From Epiperipatus broadwayi (taxonomy: Eukaryota > Onychophora > Udeonychophora > Euonychophora > Peripatidae), in the NCBI GenBank assembly GCA_028023455.1, contig JAQFVV010006295.1:310001-374000 (forward strand): 64,000 nucleotides of DNA, written 5' to 3'. The notes under the pieces were generated by a model. It ran no database searches. It was not told the origin of the DNA and saw only the letters and a list, made by a program, of their open reading frames with translations. Position numbers and translations under genes: made by a program. This document shows positions 24,601-38,068 of the stretch, one piece after another (the stretch's first letter is position 1; each line of letters starts with the position of its first letter).

Positions 24601-27600
24601 AGAAGATTTAGTATTGTTATATCTAGAAGCTGAAAAATTTATTGATTAATCTTGCCAACTTACTAAAATATTTTCATTATCCTATAATGGTTTCTTATAG
24701 TTGCAATAATAAAAGACCCATATCTAATTTTCATACTGTAAACATGGCAGAATAATAACTAAAGCAATTATATTGAGATGAAATACCTTACGTTTTACTT
24801 TATCAATGTAGCATGGAAGTGGTGTTGCATCTTGCATTTAAGTCTGCTTTCTTATCTAAAAGTTGCAAAAATATGTAAACTGATTTGCATTCTCCAACTT
24901 ATCCCAGCCACAAATTGCTGAAAAATTTGTTCCTATTATTGATTAATAAAGCTCTTAAAGTTTTTTTAACATTATGATAGATTGTTTTGAAAACATACTC
25001 TAATTTCAAGAACATTATGCATATTCTTGTGGAAAGAAAAATTTATTGTTTTAAAGAATCTTGTAATGTAATCAAACAATAGCATGTGTGATTATAAAGA
25101 CATTGGTTTATAGCTGGGGAGATAATAAAGATAATCTGGAGTTGTGAGCCATAGACTTTGAGCACTTATGCACTAAATCCCTCAAGACGTGAAGAAAATT
25201 ATACTATATGGGATTCAATATAGCAGTGTTCTTGATATGACATTAAAATTTTCAAAAATAGTATCTAATTAGCTTCTTTATAAACTTTGGCAACATAAGA
25301 ACTATATTTTCGGAATAGATAGAACAGTTCTTAGCCATTATATTTAAAAATAAATATTTATGTGTTTAAATGTATTAAATATCAATCATATAACAATTTT
25401 AATTCTGGAAAATAGGGATGATATTTAATAATTATTTTTAAAATATTTATTATGGTGATAAATTTTTTGCCTTTATCAAACCATATCTATATTTTTAATT
25501 ATTAATAAATACACTACCAAGTTGCATCCTTTTTAACACTTTCACAGAATGATTGACTAACCTGAAAAATTAGCATATATTTAATAATATTAATAAAGTC
25601 ATCAAGATCATTTTTAAAGTCATAACTAATTAGTAGCTGATAATTTCTATTTATCTCTACATAATCTAGTTGTTTTGGACACAGGATATAAATTTTAAAA
25701 TGTTTTTTGCATAATAAACATTATTGGTAAAACTGGATGATAATTGAATTATTTCGTACGCAAGAATTATCATTATAAAAAAGAGAAAAAATGACGTTTT
25801 TTTTTAAGCATTAAAAATGTATTTGTACTCCTTCAATATCCAGATACATTCTGTCAGATCTTTATCTCATTGTGGAATCGTTGAAGATACTTATAAATGT
25901 TTCAGCATTATCTTTACAGTCATTAAGATGCTATGGTTGTTCTTTAATGACATTCTGTCAGTTTCTACTATATGATAACTTTGAAGGGAAAATTGTCACC
26001 TGCTAAGAAATTATTATCCAATCAACACTTCCTACAAAACAAAGAAGTAAATCAGAACTATATATATTTAAATTTAATATTTTTAATGGTTAATATATTA
26101 TATAAAAATATTAAATCGACAGCCAAGGTCTTATTGATTGCTGTACATCAATGCACCTTGATTATGGATTTAACTTCATTTACATAATGGAGAGCCCATT
26201 TACTAATTAATTTATATTAATCATTAAAAATATTAAGCTTAATACATTACTTGCTAATAGGAGAACTTTAATTAATTTCAGTTGGTGTAAGAAATGTTGC
26301 TATACATCGTATCTCAATTCTTATGGCTATAATATCCAGCTACTACCACAGCCACCTTAACAACATGAGTGACTGTTCAAAAGAAGTTTCCTCTTGATTA
26401 GTAGTGTTATTGCAGCCTGCAAAACCAATCTTATTTGTTGCTGACCATCAATATATCATGGCTGTGGACTTAATTTTATTTTATATAATGGAGATCCCAT
26501 TTATTAATTTATTTACATATATCACAGACTTTTGGAAATGCTATGTAGAAATTCTCAATTTTTAATTATTTGTCTTTTATATAAAAATTATAAAAAAACT
26601 TTCCCTATCATTAACTTTTTTTTGTAATGTACCCCAAAATCCTGTTTTAAATTCATATTTTAATGGTGTAGCATTTTGCTACAATATGTATGCAATTAAA
26701 ACAATTACAAAATTCTTCAATTATATTTATGTATAACAACTTGTGTTTATCTAGACTTGAGTATTTTTAAATCCTTTTTATTGAAAAATAAATAGGTAAT
26801 GTAGTATCGCAAAGAATATAAACTTATAATAGTACTATAAATTTAAGAAATTTTTGTGCATGTGGAATCATCTTTGACTTAAAATAAATCTTGATCTTTC
26901 TTAAAAGATAGGAATTAGGGTCATATTAGATATGTTACTGTGAGGGTTGTAATGCTTGTAAAAAGTGGTTATCTGCAATCTTGATTATGCATTTATGTCG
27001 CTGAGATGCTAGAATAAATTGTGTTAAGAGAAAGGCAATAACAAACTACCACTGATGATCAAGTGTTAATGCTTGGTCATAATATTCTGTTGCTTAGTTT
27101 ATATTTTCCATAAAGTAATTTGAGAAGTATTTGATGTAAAATTTGAAGGCAGTTTTAAAATACTCTCTATAGGAAGAACAACAATTAAATGATAAAATGT
27201 AAGCCTGATAGTGGTTTGTAAATTGATAACAGAACTTCTGATGTAGTAGATATAACAAAATCTAAGCAAGTGGAATTACTTTCATTCACCTTCAATAGCA
27301 GCTTTTTAGTATCTACTTTTTAATTTGTTGAAATTTCTTTACATCATTGAAAAAAAATACAAATATTTTAAGATATTTGGCTGATTAAACTTGCAATTCT
27401 AAAGTAAGAGCATTCAACAGACATCAAATAAATGTTCATTGATGAAATAATTGCATCTTCTATTGGTCAAATTACAGTTAATAAAACGAAGTTAAAATTT
27501 TTAGTGAGACTTATCAATCCAATTGTTGTTTTTATTAAATAAATTTTAATATTGCTGATATTAATTATAAATATAAATAATATCACACTTCATTTTGTTC

Positions 27601-29317
27601 ATATTTTATCATAAATGTATTTACATAATATTTCTAAGATAGAAATTAAATGAAGATGATAGTTAAATAATATATATATATTTAGTCCTACATTTTGCAT
27701 TTATCAGATTTCAGAACACTGAATTAAGCATATCAATTCAATCATAGTATATCCATAAACTTTAGAATAAACTTCATAAGATGATTGCCTTTCCACACTA
27801 CTTTTGTTTTAAAACATGCATTGCATCACAGATGTAATAAATTTTTAACATCTTTTTGGAAGTACCTTTCACATATATGAATGGCTGGAATGTGGAGAAG
27901 AATGAAGCCTGTCCATTAAAGTTTGAAGATTTGCTATTTTAATATAAACTGATCACTGGTTATATATATGTGTGTTGAAGCTGATGATATAGACCAACTG
28001 ATGAGTGTTGTTTCAGTTTGGAAATCATCTTTTTCACACATGTGGTTATGCATATTATTTATATAAGATGGAGTGAGTTCAAATCCCTTCTCTCTAATCT
28101 ATCTCACATTGTTTGTCTATTTTATTCTCTATACTATTGTTATATGTATATGTATGCACAAAATTTATTTAAATGAAATTTATTTATTTTATTCAACATT
28201 ATGTAAGTGAAATTAATGAATTAAAATGCTATAAATGTGTGAAATGTATGATGTACTTTTGAAAAATGGCTGGTTTTTTTTAAACTTTATTCACAATTAT
28301 AATAATAAAATAGAATCTCAGTATTTAGACTTAGCATGTTCTATTTCACTTTATGAATAAGTATCATTAAAGGGATATAAAAACCTTACCTTTTTTTTTT
28401 TTACTTTTTTAGAAAAAAATGCAGATGATAGACCTAGAAGAATATCAAAATATGCAAACCTAATATAAAAGTTGTTGGTAAAAATGAATTTTATTATATT
28501 TATGATCTAACAACTTTGTTTTTTAATATGTTCTTGAAAACAATTAAAACAGTTACTTATTAACATGTTGACTACCATAGAAAATATTATATCACTTAAC
28601 ATGGTTTATTTAACTAATCTACTAATATATTTATTTCCATGTCTGTAAATCTGCTCTTATGAAGATGATTATGCTTCTCACCTTATGTGTTGAAGTGAAT
28701 TTATCTTATCAAACTTTTGTATTTCCTATTATGACATTATTGTGTTCCACAATCACATTTGATAAAAGTGAATTAAACTTGCATTATTTATTGTGTTGCT
28801 GGGAAGAATTAGTATGAAGATTACAATATTTCAATTACTAGCCAGATTTTTTTTCACTCTCCATCAATCTGGTTTAGATTAAAAAATATTTTGCTGTCTA
28901 GTTACCTATTTACTATGCTAATGAATTAATTTATGCATAGCTATTTCAATTAAATTTAAAAAAAAAAAAGTTTTAAAAATATCAATTGAGAAAATGGTTT
29001 AAATAGAAAATCATAGATAGATAACATTTTGAATAAAAGAAATTATAAATCCATACATTAGAAAATATACTATCAATTCTTTTAAATGTTAATCAACTCT
29101 CCATATAAGTCCTTTAATAGTTTTTGATATTCTAACTTTAGAATGTAACATCACTTATAAAAATAAATAAAAAATAATCTTGAATTTTCTGCATTATATT
29201 TTCTTGTAGGGATATGTTTCAACTCTTAAAATGGACATTCTCAGACTTTCAAAATGTATCGATTTTTGGAATAGTAAATGACTTTTAAAAAGAGTTGAAA
29301 TGTATATTTTTACATTA
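21627..29317. other. AT-rich stretch with one weak repeat pair
   Basis: No supported exon in almost 8 kb. Two related segments, about 26128-26212 and 26426-26512, share TTGCTG, CATCAAT, GGATTTAACTT-like and ATAATGGAGA.CCCATTTA in the same order and probably derive from an old repeat or tandem duplication about 300 bp apart. Patches at about 26900-27100 and 27840-28090 have less biased composition but no recognisable identity. Confidence 0.45.
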
Positions 29318-29454
29318 AAATAATATTATTACATCAACAAGTGTTGGTGGTCGAGAGGTCAGCATAGCTGCCTTACTAGCAGTTGTCCCAAATTAGCGGT
29401 TCGCTTTCCGGCCGATGCTATGACACATGAAAAAAAACAAATGATATTATTACA
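29318..29454 (+). mobile_element. Short tRNA-Gly-like SINE, copy 3, with 16-bp target-site duplication
   Basis: The body (29334-29438) reads GTGTTGGTGGTCGAGAGGTC, then AGCATAGCTGCC as in copy 2, a box-B-like GCGGTTCGCTTTCCGG, CCGATGC, then TATGACACATG and A8. The flanks AAATAATATTATTACA (29318-29333) and AAATGATATTATTACA (29439-29454) differ at one base. The tail TATGACACATG-A(n) is shared with the other two copies, so these are members of one SINE family and not independent tRNA retropseudogenes. Confidence 0.9.
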
Positions 29455-30617
29455 AATTCAAGACATTCACAGTCTTTTATAAAAGTTATTTTTAATTACT
29501 TTGTGCAAAAGAAAAATCTTACCATTAATATTAATAAAACTTTTTTCTTCATTTTTCACATGATTTCCATTATCATAACATAAAATGAATGGTTGTGCAC
29601 ATATATTTATATAATTAATAAAATTCACACATATATTCAGTGAGATTTGCACATAAATTGATTAGTCCACAGCTATTTCCATAAATTGAAAGATATGTAG
29701 TTAATTGTATTATATAGTATATATACAGTAATGAGATTAACTTAAAAAGAATTAACTAAAAATAAAATAATAGCACAAAATATATGGAAACTTGTAAATT
29801 TGTTATATGTGTAAAACTTTAGTTGTGATTTTCTGTATATATTTATTTTAGTCAAAAAAATTTTTTGACTATTATTAACACATAATTTTATTAGATCCTT
29901 TGACTTTTAAAATAACATTGAATTTTTGAATATCATTAATCTGTTATAGACTATGACTTAACAACATGACCAATGATACATCACTGAATATGAATAAACC
30001 TTGATAGAAAATAAGATTCTGAGATTGTCATTCAAAAAAAAAAGATTTAAAAAGAAAGGTTGATCTTCAAAAGTTGGTATTAAAAATATTTTGTATTAGA
30101 TATATAATTGGAATTGAGAAAGTTTTTCTTCAATGTACAGTTGATGTTTTTTTTGTCTAAAAATTATATGGGATTTTAATGGGGGAGAGAAAACCAAATT
30201 TATTGACTAATCTTGTTATTAAGGATAAAAGGCCAATGCATTTGAAATAAAAGTAAACATTTGAAGAAGTCAGTTATGGGCTAGATTCTACAATTGTTGG
30301 TATTTATTTCTATCTTAGTATTGTTTCATATTCTAGCAAGTAAAATCAAATAACATTTAAAAGCTAGACCTGATGTAAATGAAATCTTTATCTAGGTCTG
30401 TATTAAGAGATATAATCTTTTCTATTTTAGAATTATTTGTGTAAGTATGAGAAATCAATGGATACTAAGTAGACATCGAATCTTTAGACTAGTATCTACC
30501 CATTGACTCTTTGTCAGTAAAAGGCATTGGTTTGAATATATTCCAGCAGTTATCTTTACTTTCTTATAACAATTTCTTTATACAGCTATATATTTCTGTC
30601 ACTAGGTCTGCAAATAT
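29455..30617. other. AT-rich stretch without a recognised gene
   Basis: No exon or repeat element recognised up to the LTR start at 30618. Confidence 0.5.
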
Positions 30618-32838
30618 TGTAATGGATCAGATTTGTCTGCTAAAAGAGGGGAACACTTCTAAATATGGTCAGGCACAGGGTCTTGATGTAAAATGCTGTG
30701 AATGACTTAGTGAAATAACTAACCAATGATCATATCCACCTCCAATGGGCTAGCTTTTAGTTTACTCATTAAATCTGGATACAATTTAGGTTAGTTCATC
30801 TATCTCACTCCTCTTTCGGATCCCATTATGCCTCAGTATTCAAGCTCAGGGAGAATATCGCCTTTGGCTCTCTTCAGGACTGAATTTATTTAAAGTAACA
30901 ACTCAGTTTTAATTACACATCCAACCCCACTATGGTGTTAGGTGTTGTATGATGCTCTGTGTGTGTGCATGCTTATATATATGCTTAAATTAAATTAGTG
31001 AGTGGATATATGGATGAGTTTGATAAACCAGAGACCAAATCAATTTTTAAAACAAAATGCATTAACAATTTTATTATTAACAGATTTTTTTAAAAAATAA
31101 AAATATTGTTTACATAGCAAAAGATGTGTTTAGATGTGTCACATATGCATCTACCATTTTGAAGTTCAATGTATTCATTAAATCAATCCATTCCCTATGG
31201 TAGGTATGCATACAGACACTCCCTATATACAAAATTAATAAATCTAATTAAAATACATAAATAAAAATGCAATAAACAGAAAAAAATGATTATTTATCAA
31301 GAAGATTATGAAATTTAATATCTATAAAGTTTTCCTTCATGATAACTATTTGTTTTATGATCTTTCTGCTGGAAAAATCTTCCCTAGATTCCCCCAAGTT
31401 AATAGAAAAGATACATTCATGCAAGAACATTCGTCTTACACACTAAAGAATTAAATGAAAAACTAAGTTGAACATAAATAACAAACAACAATTCTGTCTA
31501 ATCTTAATGATAGCAAATCAATATGGAAGAGTCAAAAAATATTTCTTACCTTCAACCATATTATATGATATTGAACAATTATTGAGGTGCTATGGAAGGC
31601 ATCAATTTATATTTTATTTACAAAAAAAATAAAATAAACCCCTTTTAATTTGGTAAACCTTCATCCCTGCATTTTTTTTGCTTCTCTTATAATGAACTCT
31701 CCTGACTACAAAATATATTTTTTTTAAAAATCAAATGTTGTAAAAATAAGAATAGAATCCTACAGACAAAATAAAATACACATATATCATGATAATCTTG
31801 ATTTTGTTTGAAACTCAAACTATGTTTGTGATTTAAATGTCAAAGTCTATGGATGCAATCCATGCTGATGACACTTCCACCAGTTTTTGAATCCTCTGGT
31901 AACTCTTGGACAAGGTCACTTCCATTTTTGACATTTAGATTAGGTGTTTTGAGGCATTACTTACAAAAATGAGCTACAGCATCACATTCTCTGGCAGCTA
32001 AGATAGATCCTGGTCCTACAACACGTTTGTTTAGCAAGCAAACAGTTCAATAACTACAGAAAAACAATCTAAATGTTCTTTAGCTTATGGTTGATGTTGA
32101 ATAACTTGCACAAATAAAAACCTTATTCCATTATTTATTAGTGTGTGTTCATATATAGTGTTCCTTTTCTTTTTTTAAATGCACAGTTTCTGTCTTGGTT
32201 TATCGGTAACACATCTAACTGCTTAAACATTTTGTTTTCTATCCATTTCAGCTGTTAAACTTGATATTAATTTTTTTTTTAAATCTTCAGCACTTTAAAA
32301 TTCTATATTGAAATCCTACATTGAATGGATATCACTTTTCAATACATCCATTTTATTCACCGCTCGGAAATTTTTTTCAACTGTTTTTATTTGTTGCTAT
32401 AACACTAAATGTGTTTTTTTAAGCATGGACTTGAACTTTGGCTTATCTTTTATGCTCGAGCACACATCACTGTAGATTTCTATTGTTATGTGACCTATTA
32501 GATGTAGATATTCTGAAATAAGATTACATAATAAATTTATATTGTAGAATTCTGTTGTCACTTTCCAACACTTGGTTGCTAAAACATTTACTCAACCAAA
32601 GGTCAACATCACATCAACAAATTCAGTCTGTTTTTATGATGTCAACAGGTCACAATTTGTACATATTAGAAAGGGCATTGATTTTATGAAATCTGTGGGT
32701 GCATTTATATATTTGTTCATCTATTAATGTAAATATAGGTATTCAACTCATTATTTTTAGCTCACTTTTCTTTCTGTTTAACCTGCTATGGTGAACATAC
32801 AAGAGTGGGTTTGACATGGATTGTAAGTTACCCTTACA
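30618..32838 (-). repeat. LTR (3' LTR of the minus-strand element)
   Basis: Starts TGTAATGGATCAG and ends GTTACCCTTACA. It aligns collinearly with 35868-38068 over its full length; easy anchors are the GGGCTAGCTTTTAG, GCTTATATATATGCTTAAAT and CAAGGTCACTTCCATTTTTG areas. Not coding. The polyadenylation region cannot be fixed by eye because AATAAA and its complement are frequent. Confidence 0.85.
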
Positions 32839-32860
32839 ATTCCTCTACTCTTACAGGATT
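32839..32860 (-). other. Candidate polypurine tract
   Basis: On the minus strand AAGAGTAGAGGAAT immediately precedes the TGTAAGGG start of the 3' LTR. This is the position and base composition expected of the plus-strand primer of an LTR element. Confidence 0.5.
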
Positions 32861-33377
32861 AAAATTTTATGGCCTAACAAATTTTAGTACTTCACTGGTG
32901 TGCATGTATGCTTCACATTGGATCTTTTTTTAAACAGGGTTATAAAGTTTATTCACCTTAGATTTGCTAATTTCTCAGCCATACTTCCACCTTTTTACAC
33001 TCTTTCATGTTATCCTTTGTCTCATGGGAAATTAAGGTCTACAAATGGGTTCCCCTTTTTTATTTTGTTTTATGGTTTGGACCATACCATCAATGTGTAT
33101 CTATGCTAGATGATAACTTTTGTCTAGTGACCTCTCTCCTGCCCCCTTTTAGGCTTATCAGACTTTGAGGGTTAGCTAAATCATGAGGCACCATCATATG
33201 TGGATTGACTCAAAAATAATTTGGTAGGTCTTAAGATATCTCAGCAAAGGTCTAACTAATTGCTAGAGTATACCCTCAATAAACATTAACTAATCATTAT
33301 CCTAATTGTACCTGTACTCCCTTTTATATCCCCTTTTTTTCAATGAAAAATTACACATTCAATTGTGGTCATTCTAA

Positions 33378-33518
33378 TTATCCAAGGTATGGCTTTAAAA
33401 TGCAGGCATTATACAGCCCTTTTACTTTCCCTCCTATCTCAATCCAAAATACATTTGGACCCGCTTGTCTTATGATAGTAAATGGTCCCTCATACTGAAT
33501 AAAATTTCTGGTATTTGA
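33378..33518 (-). pseudogene. Integrase C-terminal (GPY/F) fragment of the LTR element
   Basis: A 46-codon open frame on the minus strand, ending in TAA at 33380-33378, reads QYEGPFTIIRQAGPNVFWIE and then GLYNACILKPYL. This is the GPY/F module that follows the catalytic core in Ty3/Gypsy and retroviral integrases, where it helps target-DNA binding and multimer formation. Directly upstream (minus sense) the frame is closed by TAG and the expected charged linker is only faintly visible, so the rest of integrase is broken. It lies about 540 bases before the 3' LTR, as expected for the end of pol. Confidence 0.75.
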
Positions 33519-35843
33519 CTATAATTATTTGTTCACAAGCTTTTTATCTCACTACTTGTCTTGGCATTTGCATCAAGATCTAAACAGAGTCGTGAGTTCA
33601 CATCTCTTTATTTTATCAATGGTGTTGATATTTTACAGCATTACTGTTCCATTTAATTGGTATGTATCCTAGGTTGGAATTAGAAAGCTAAAGATTAAAT
33701 TTAGGTAAAGGTGTATGTCTGTTTTTTCCATGTCCATAGTTGACTTTAGGCACCTTCAATATTTACATTAGTCAGTTCTCTTACATATATATATATGTGG
33801 GTACACCTGTTTACTTATTTTTCTTGGGAAATAATATTAGAATTCAATCTTAATGAAAAATCTATTGCCATGTTCTAAAGTTGCAACCTATGAAGTCTGT
33901 CCCTGAATATGTGGTTTTTCCTTTAAGCACTATCATTCACATGCTTAATAAATGTGAAGGGATCATCATATGTCAATTGGGAACTTCATCTGATAATTTC
34001 CTATGATTTGGTTATCCTTTTGATTATGGCAGAACTTCAAATCCCATAACTTACACATAAGATAACCTAATCTATTGACTTCATTAGTCTTCTCACAAAT
34101 GACCTCCCTAATGAGGCAGTTTACTTTTGTAGCAATCCAAGTATATAATAATCTCTGAATATTGCTACGATGTTTGTAGATTCTGTATTGGTACCAAACT
34201 TTAAGCCTTGAGCATTGGATGCTTGCATTAATTTGCATTACTTGGTTGTATAACTTATTTGTTTTCACACTATTCATGGGCATGGTCAATATACATGAAT
34301 TAATGTTACTTTGACATGTCTTTGGGATCACTTCTATTGGTAGAATGATCTTTTATTCTATGTTCAGGTACTTGATGAGTCCAAACAGTAGAAAACTCAG
34401 ATTCAAGTGTAGTTTCAACAGTAAAAGATTGCTTAGTATCTTGTTTGGATGTAAAAATGAAACCAGATGTCTTTTTGCAAGATAATAGCCTGTAGCCATT
34501 TATCTAAATTGCAAAAGACAATCTCATCCCCTTCCCAGGTAAAAAAACAATTTCCAATCGTTGAACTAGGTGAAGATAGAATAAGTTGACTAAAAGTATC
34601 AGGTTTAACATGATAACATTCATGATGAATTGAAAGCAGCCAACATATACAGACAATATTGATCATGAGTAATGTACCAGTCAAGCCAATGATGAGGTAT
34701 ACCAGGTAAGATTTAATTTCCATCCTGCATAATTTCTTTACCTTCCTCATTGTTCAATGCTGCAGTGATTACTTCAAAATGGTTCCCCTTTGTGTTCCAT
34801 TTCTGTGGAGTTTGCTGGAAGTGTCAACATTTGGACATCTTTATCAGATGTTTTTCCCATGTTAGTATTTGGGATTGATGTAATCTCTTGCATCCCCTTG
34901 ACTTGTGTCTTTTGGCATAGCCTGGGTTCAACAATTCCAAGCCTTTGTTTTGTCTCACCTAAGGGTTTCAGACCTCATTCTGGAGTCTCTGGCCTCACCA
35001 TGTATTTTTATAATTTTATTACATGCTTCTACTTCTGTATTTTGTTTGATGGAAAAAAGTTCATATGAGTTTTCAGCTTTGTTTCCATACTCTGTTCTAC
35101 TTATGATAGCCTGATGTAATTGCTTCATTGTTATCCCATTTCCTGCAGTATGAGTTGTTCCAATTCGGGATGGTTGATGCATATAAACTTGAAGCATTGC
35201 TTGAGTTTGAGGTGTGACCTGGTCACAGGTGCATACCTGTGGAAGATTGCTAGCTTTGTGTGCAGACCCCAAGGTGTTTGATCATTCTCAAATCCTCTCC
35301 AAAATTACTAACATTTCCTGTCTCTTTATTTGATAGTTGTCTCCCACTTCTAAGTCTCATTAACTAAAAAAATTATTAGTTGAATATAGTTATTTTCCCT
35401 GCTTTTAAATATCAATACAGTTGTAGGACATAGAACCTACTGCTATCTTAATGCCATTTAGTGTTTACTTAGCTCATTTTAGTTTTACACTGTTACCGGT
35501 ATAAATATTATTAATACCAATTTTTTAAATGCCTATTTTTTTGTTTAGTCCTTGTTTTATATGCCTATCTCTTCTATTTTAGTTCGGAACTGATCGATTA
35601 ACTATGTTCTGTTTATGATCTGCTATTCATCAGTTATTTATACTAAATGTTTCATAAATGCATTATTCTTTATATCTGGGTGTATCAATCTGTTATCACA
35701 TATTCTAAATTCATCAGGGTTATAGATGTATAGAGTTTCAGAGTTAAGCTAATTTCCAAAAATAAGGGAAAAAAATTTTTTTACATCATACCATGGGCTA
35801 AATGTCCCTAGAAACTGATATAACATTAAATCTATTGTTTTGG
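33519..35843 (-). pseudogene. Remaining internal region of the LTR element
   Basis: Between the primer-binding site and the integrase tail only about 2.3 kb remain, and I find no protease, reverse transcriptase or RNase H motif. Minus-strand open frames at 34955-35272 (Gln/Thr-rich), 34433-34750 (with one hydrophobic segment around YLVYLIIGLTGTLLMINIV) and 33966-34331 are the longest here. They may be remains of gag or of an envelope-like gene, or chance frames; I do not assign a function. The + strand frames at 34790-35114 overlap them and are probably shadows. Confidence 0.4.
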
Positions 35844-35861
35844 GCCCTATGTTGGGCACCA
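35844..35861 (-). promoter_or_regulatory. tRNA-Lys-type primer-binding site
   Basis: The minus-strand sequence TGGTGCCCAACATAGGGC lies 6 bases inside the 5' LTR end. It matches the tRNA-Lys(1,2)-type site TGGCGCCCAACGTGGGGC at 15 of 18 positions, and all three differences are transitions. It fixes the element's orientation and its minus-strand primer. Confidence 0.7.
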
Positions 35862-35867
35862 CCAAGA

Positions 35868-38068
35868 TGTAAAGGACTGGGTTTTTTCACCAGAAGAGAG
35901 CATCTAACTACAGTCAGACCCAGAGTCTTCATGTAGTAATGCTGTGAATGACTCTATGAACTAACTAACCAATGATCACATCCACCTTTAATGGGCTAGC
36001 TCTTAGTTTACTTATTAAATCTGGATATGATTTAGGCTAGTTCATCTATCTTTCACCCCCCCCTTTGGATCTCATTAAACCTTAGTATTTGATCTCAGTG
36101 AGAATATCACCTTTGGCTCTCTTCAGGGGTGAATTTATTTAAAGTAACAACCCAGTTTTAATAACCTATGACACATCCAACCCCATTATGGTGTTACATG
36201 TTGTGATGGTCTGTGTGTGTGCTTATATATATGCTTAAATTAAATTAATGAGTGGATATATGGATGAATTTGATAAACCAGAGGCCAAATCAATTTTTAA
36301 ACAAAACACATTAACAATTTTATTATTAACAGATTTTTAAAAAATAAAAATGATGTTTACATAGCAAAAGATGTGTTTAGATGTGTCTCATATGCATCTC
36401 TACCATTTTGAAGATCAAAATATTCATTAAACCAACCCATTCCCTATGGTAGATATGAATACAGACACTCCCTATCTAGTTAAAGTACATAAATAAACAG
36501 AAAAAAAGGATTCTTTATCAAGAAAAACACGAAATTTAATATCTAAAGTTTCATTTCACAATACTATTTTTTTGTTTTACAATCTGTTTTCTGCTGGAAA
36601 AATCTTCCCTAGAGTTCTCCAAGTTAACAGAAAAGATACATTCTTATAAGAACATTAGTCTTACATTCTAAAGAATTAAATGAACAATTGTTAGTTGAAC
36701 ATAAACAATAAGCAATTCTATCTAGTCTTAATGATTGCAAATCAGTATGGAAGAGTCAAAAATATTTATTACCTTCAACCATATTATATGATGGTGATGA
36801 CCAATCATGAGGTGCTGTAGAGGGCATCAATTTATATTTTATTTACAAAAAATAAAAATAAACCCCTTTTAATTTGGTAAACCTTCACCCCTGCATTTCT
36901 TTGCTTCTCAAATAATGAACTCTCCTAATTACAAAATATTTTTAAAAAATCAAATGTTGGAAAATAACAATCTTACAGACAAAAAAATAAAACACATGAT
37001 AATCTTGATTTTGTTTGAAACTCTTAAACTAATATTTATGGTTTAAATGTCAAAGTCTTTATGGACGCAATCCTTGCTGTTGACACTTTGACTAGTTTTC
37101 AAATCCTCTGGTAACTCTTGGATAAGGTTGCTTCCATTTTTGACATTTAGATTAGGCGTTTTGAGGCATTACTTACAAAAATGAGCTACAGCATCACATT
37201 TTCTGGCAGCTAAGATAGATCCTGGTCCTACACATAGTTTGTTTAGCAAGCACACAGTTCAATAACTACAGAAAAAGAATTTAAATGTTCTTTAGCTTAT
37301 GGTTGATGTTGAATAACTTGCACAAATAAAAACCTTATTCCATTATTTATTAGTGTGTGTTCATTATATATAAAGTGTTCCTTTTTTTTTTTTTATTGCA
37401 TAGTTTCTGTCTTGGTGTATCACTAATACATTATCTAACTGCTAAAACTTTTTGTTTTCTATCCATTTCAGCTGTCATTAATACACTCTTATTAAATTTG
37501 GTAATAATAATTTTTTTAAAATCTTCAGCACTTTAAAATCCTACATCAAATGGATACCATTTTTCAATACATCGTCCATTTTTTTCAACAGTTGTTTTTA
37601 TTTGTTGCTATAACACTAAAGCTTTTTTTTTAAAAGCATGGACTTGATCTTTTATGCTTAAGTGCACATTATCACAGTAGATTCCTTTTGTCATGCGACC
37701 TATTAGATGTAGATATTACATAATAAATTTATATTGTAGAATTCTGTTGTCACCTTTTAACACTTGATTGCTAAAACCCTTACTCAACCAAAGGTCATCA
37801 GCACATCAACAAACTCAGTTTATTTTTATGATGTCAAGAAGTCACAATTGGTACATATATATGAGAGCTTTCTAAGATAAAGTTGTTTTTATTAGAAATG
37901 GCATTGATTTTATGAACTCCATGTGTTTGCACATTTATATATTTGTTCATCTATTAAAATAAATATAGATATTCAATTCATTATTTAAGCTCATGTTTTT
38001 CTTTCTGTTAGCCTGCTATTGTGAACATACAAGGGTGGGTTTGACATGGATTATATGCTACTCTTACA
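35868..38068 (-). repeat. LTR (5' LTR of the minus-strand element)
   Basis: Starts TGTAAAGGACTGGG and ends GCTACTCTTACA on the + strand. Collinear with the 30618-32838 repeat, with scattered substitutions and indels. The transcription start and polyadenylation positions cannot be set by eye. Confidence 0.85.

Larger units (their letters stand above)
30618..38068 (-). mobile_element. Old Ty3/Gypsy-like LTR retrotransposon, internally shortened
   Basis: Two direct repeats of about 2.2 kb (30618-32838 and 35868-38068) enclose a 3.0-kb internal region. Both repeats begin TGTAA(A/T)GG and end CTTACA on the + strand, so the 5-base TGTAA/TTACA ends are inverted as in LTRs. A Lys-type primer-binding site beside the right repeat, a purine-rich tract beside the left repeat and an integrase C-terminal block together show that the element is read on the minus strand: 5' LTR on the right, 3' LTR on the left. 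The two LTRs differ at many sites and by several indels (for example about 37 extra bases near 37870 in the right one), so the insertion is old. The flanking pentamers AATAT and ACATA do not form a clear target-site duplication. The internal region is too short for complete gag-pol. Confidence 0.85.

Noticed and set aside
28030-28095. Another tRNA-derived SINE with box-B-like GAGTTCAAATCCC
   Set aside because: No convincing box A, no poly(A) end and no similarity to the three real copies.
34790-35114. Plus-strand protein genes inside the LTR element
   Set aside because: They overlap minus-strand frames in the element's coding direction and show no recognisable domain.
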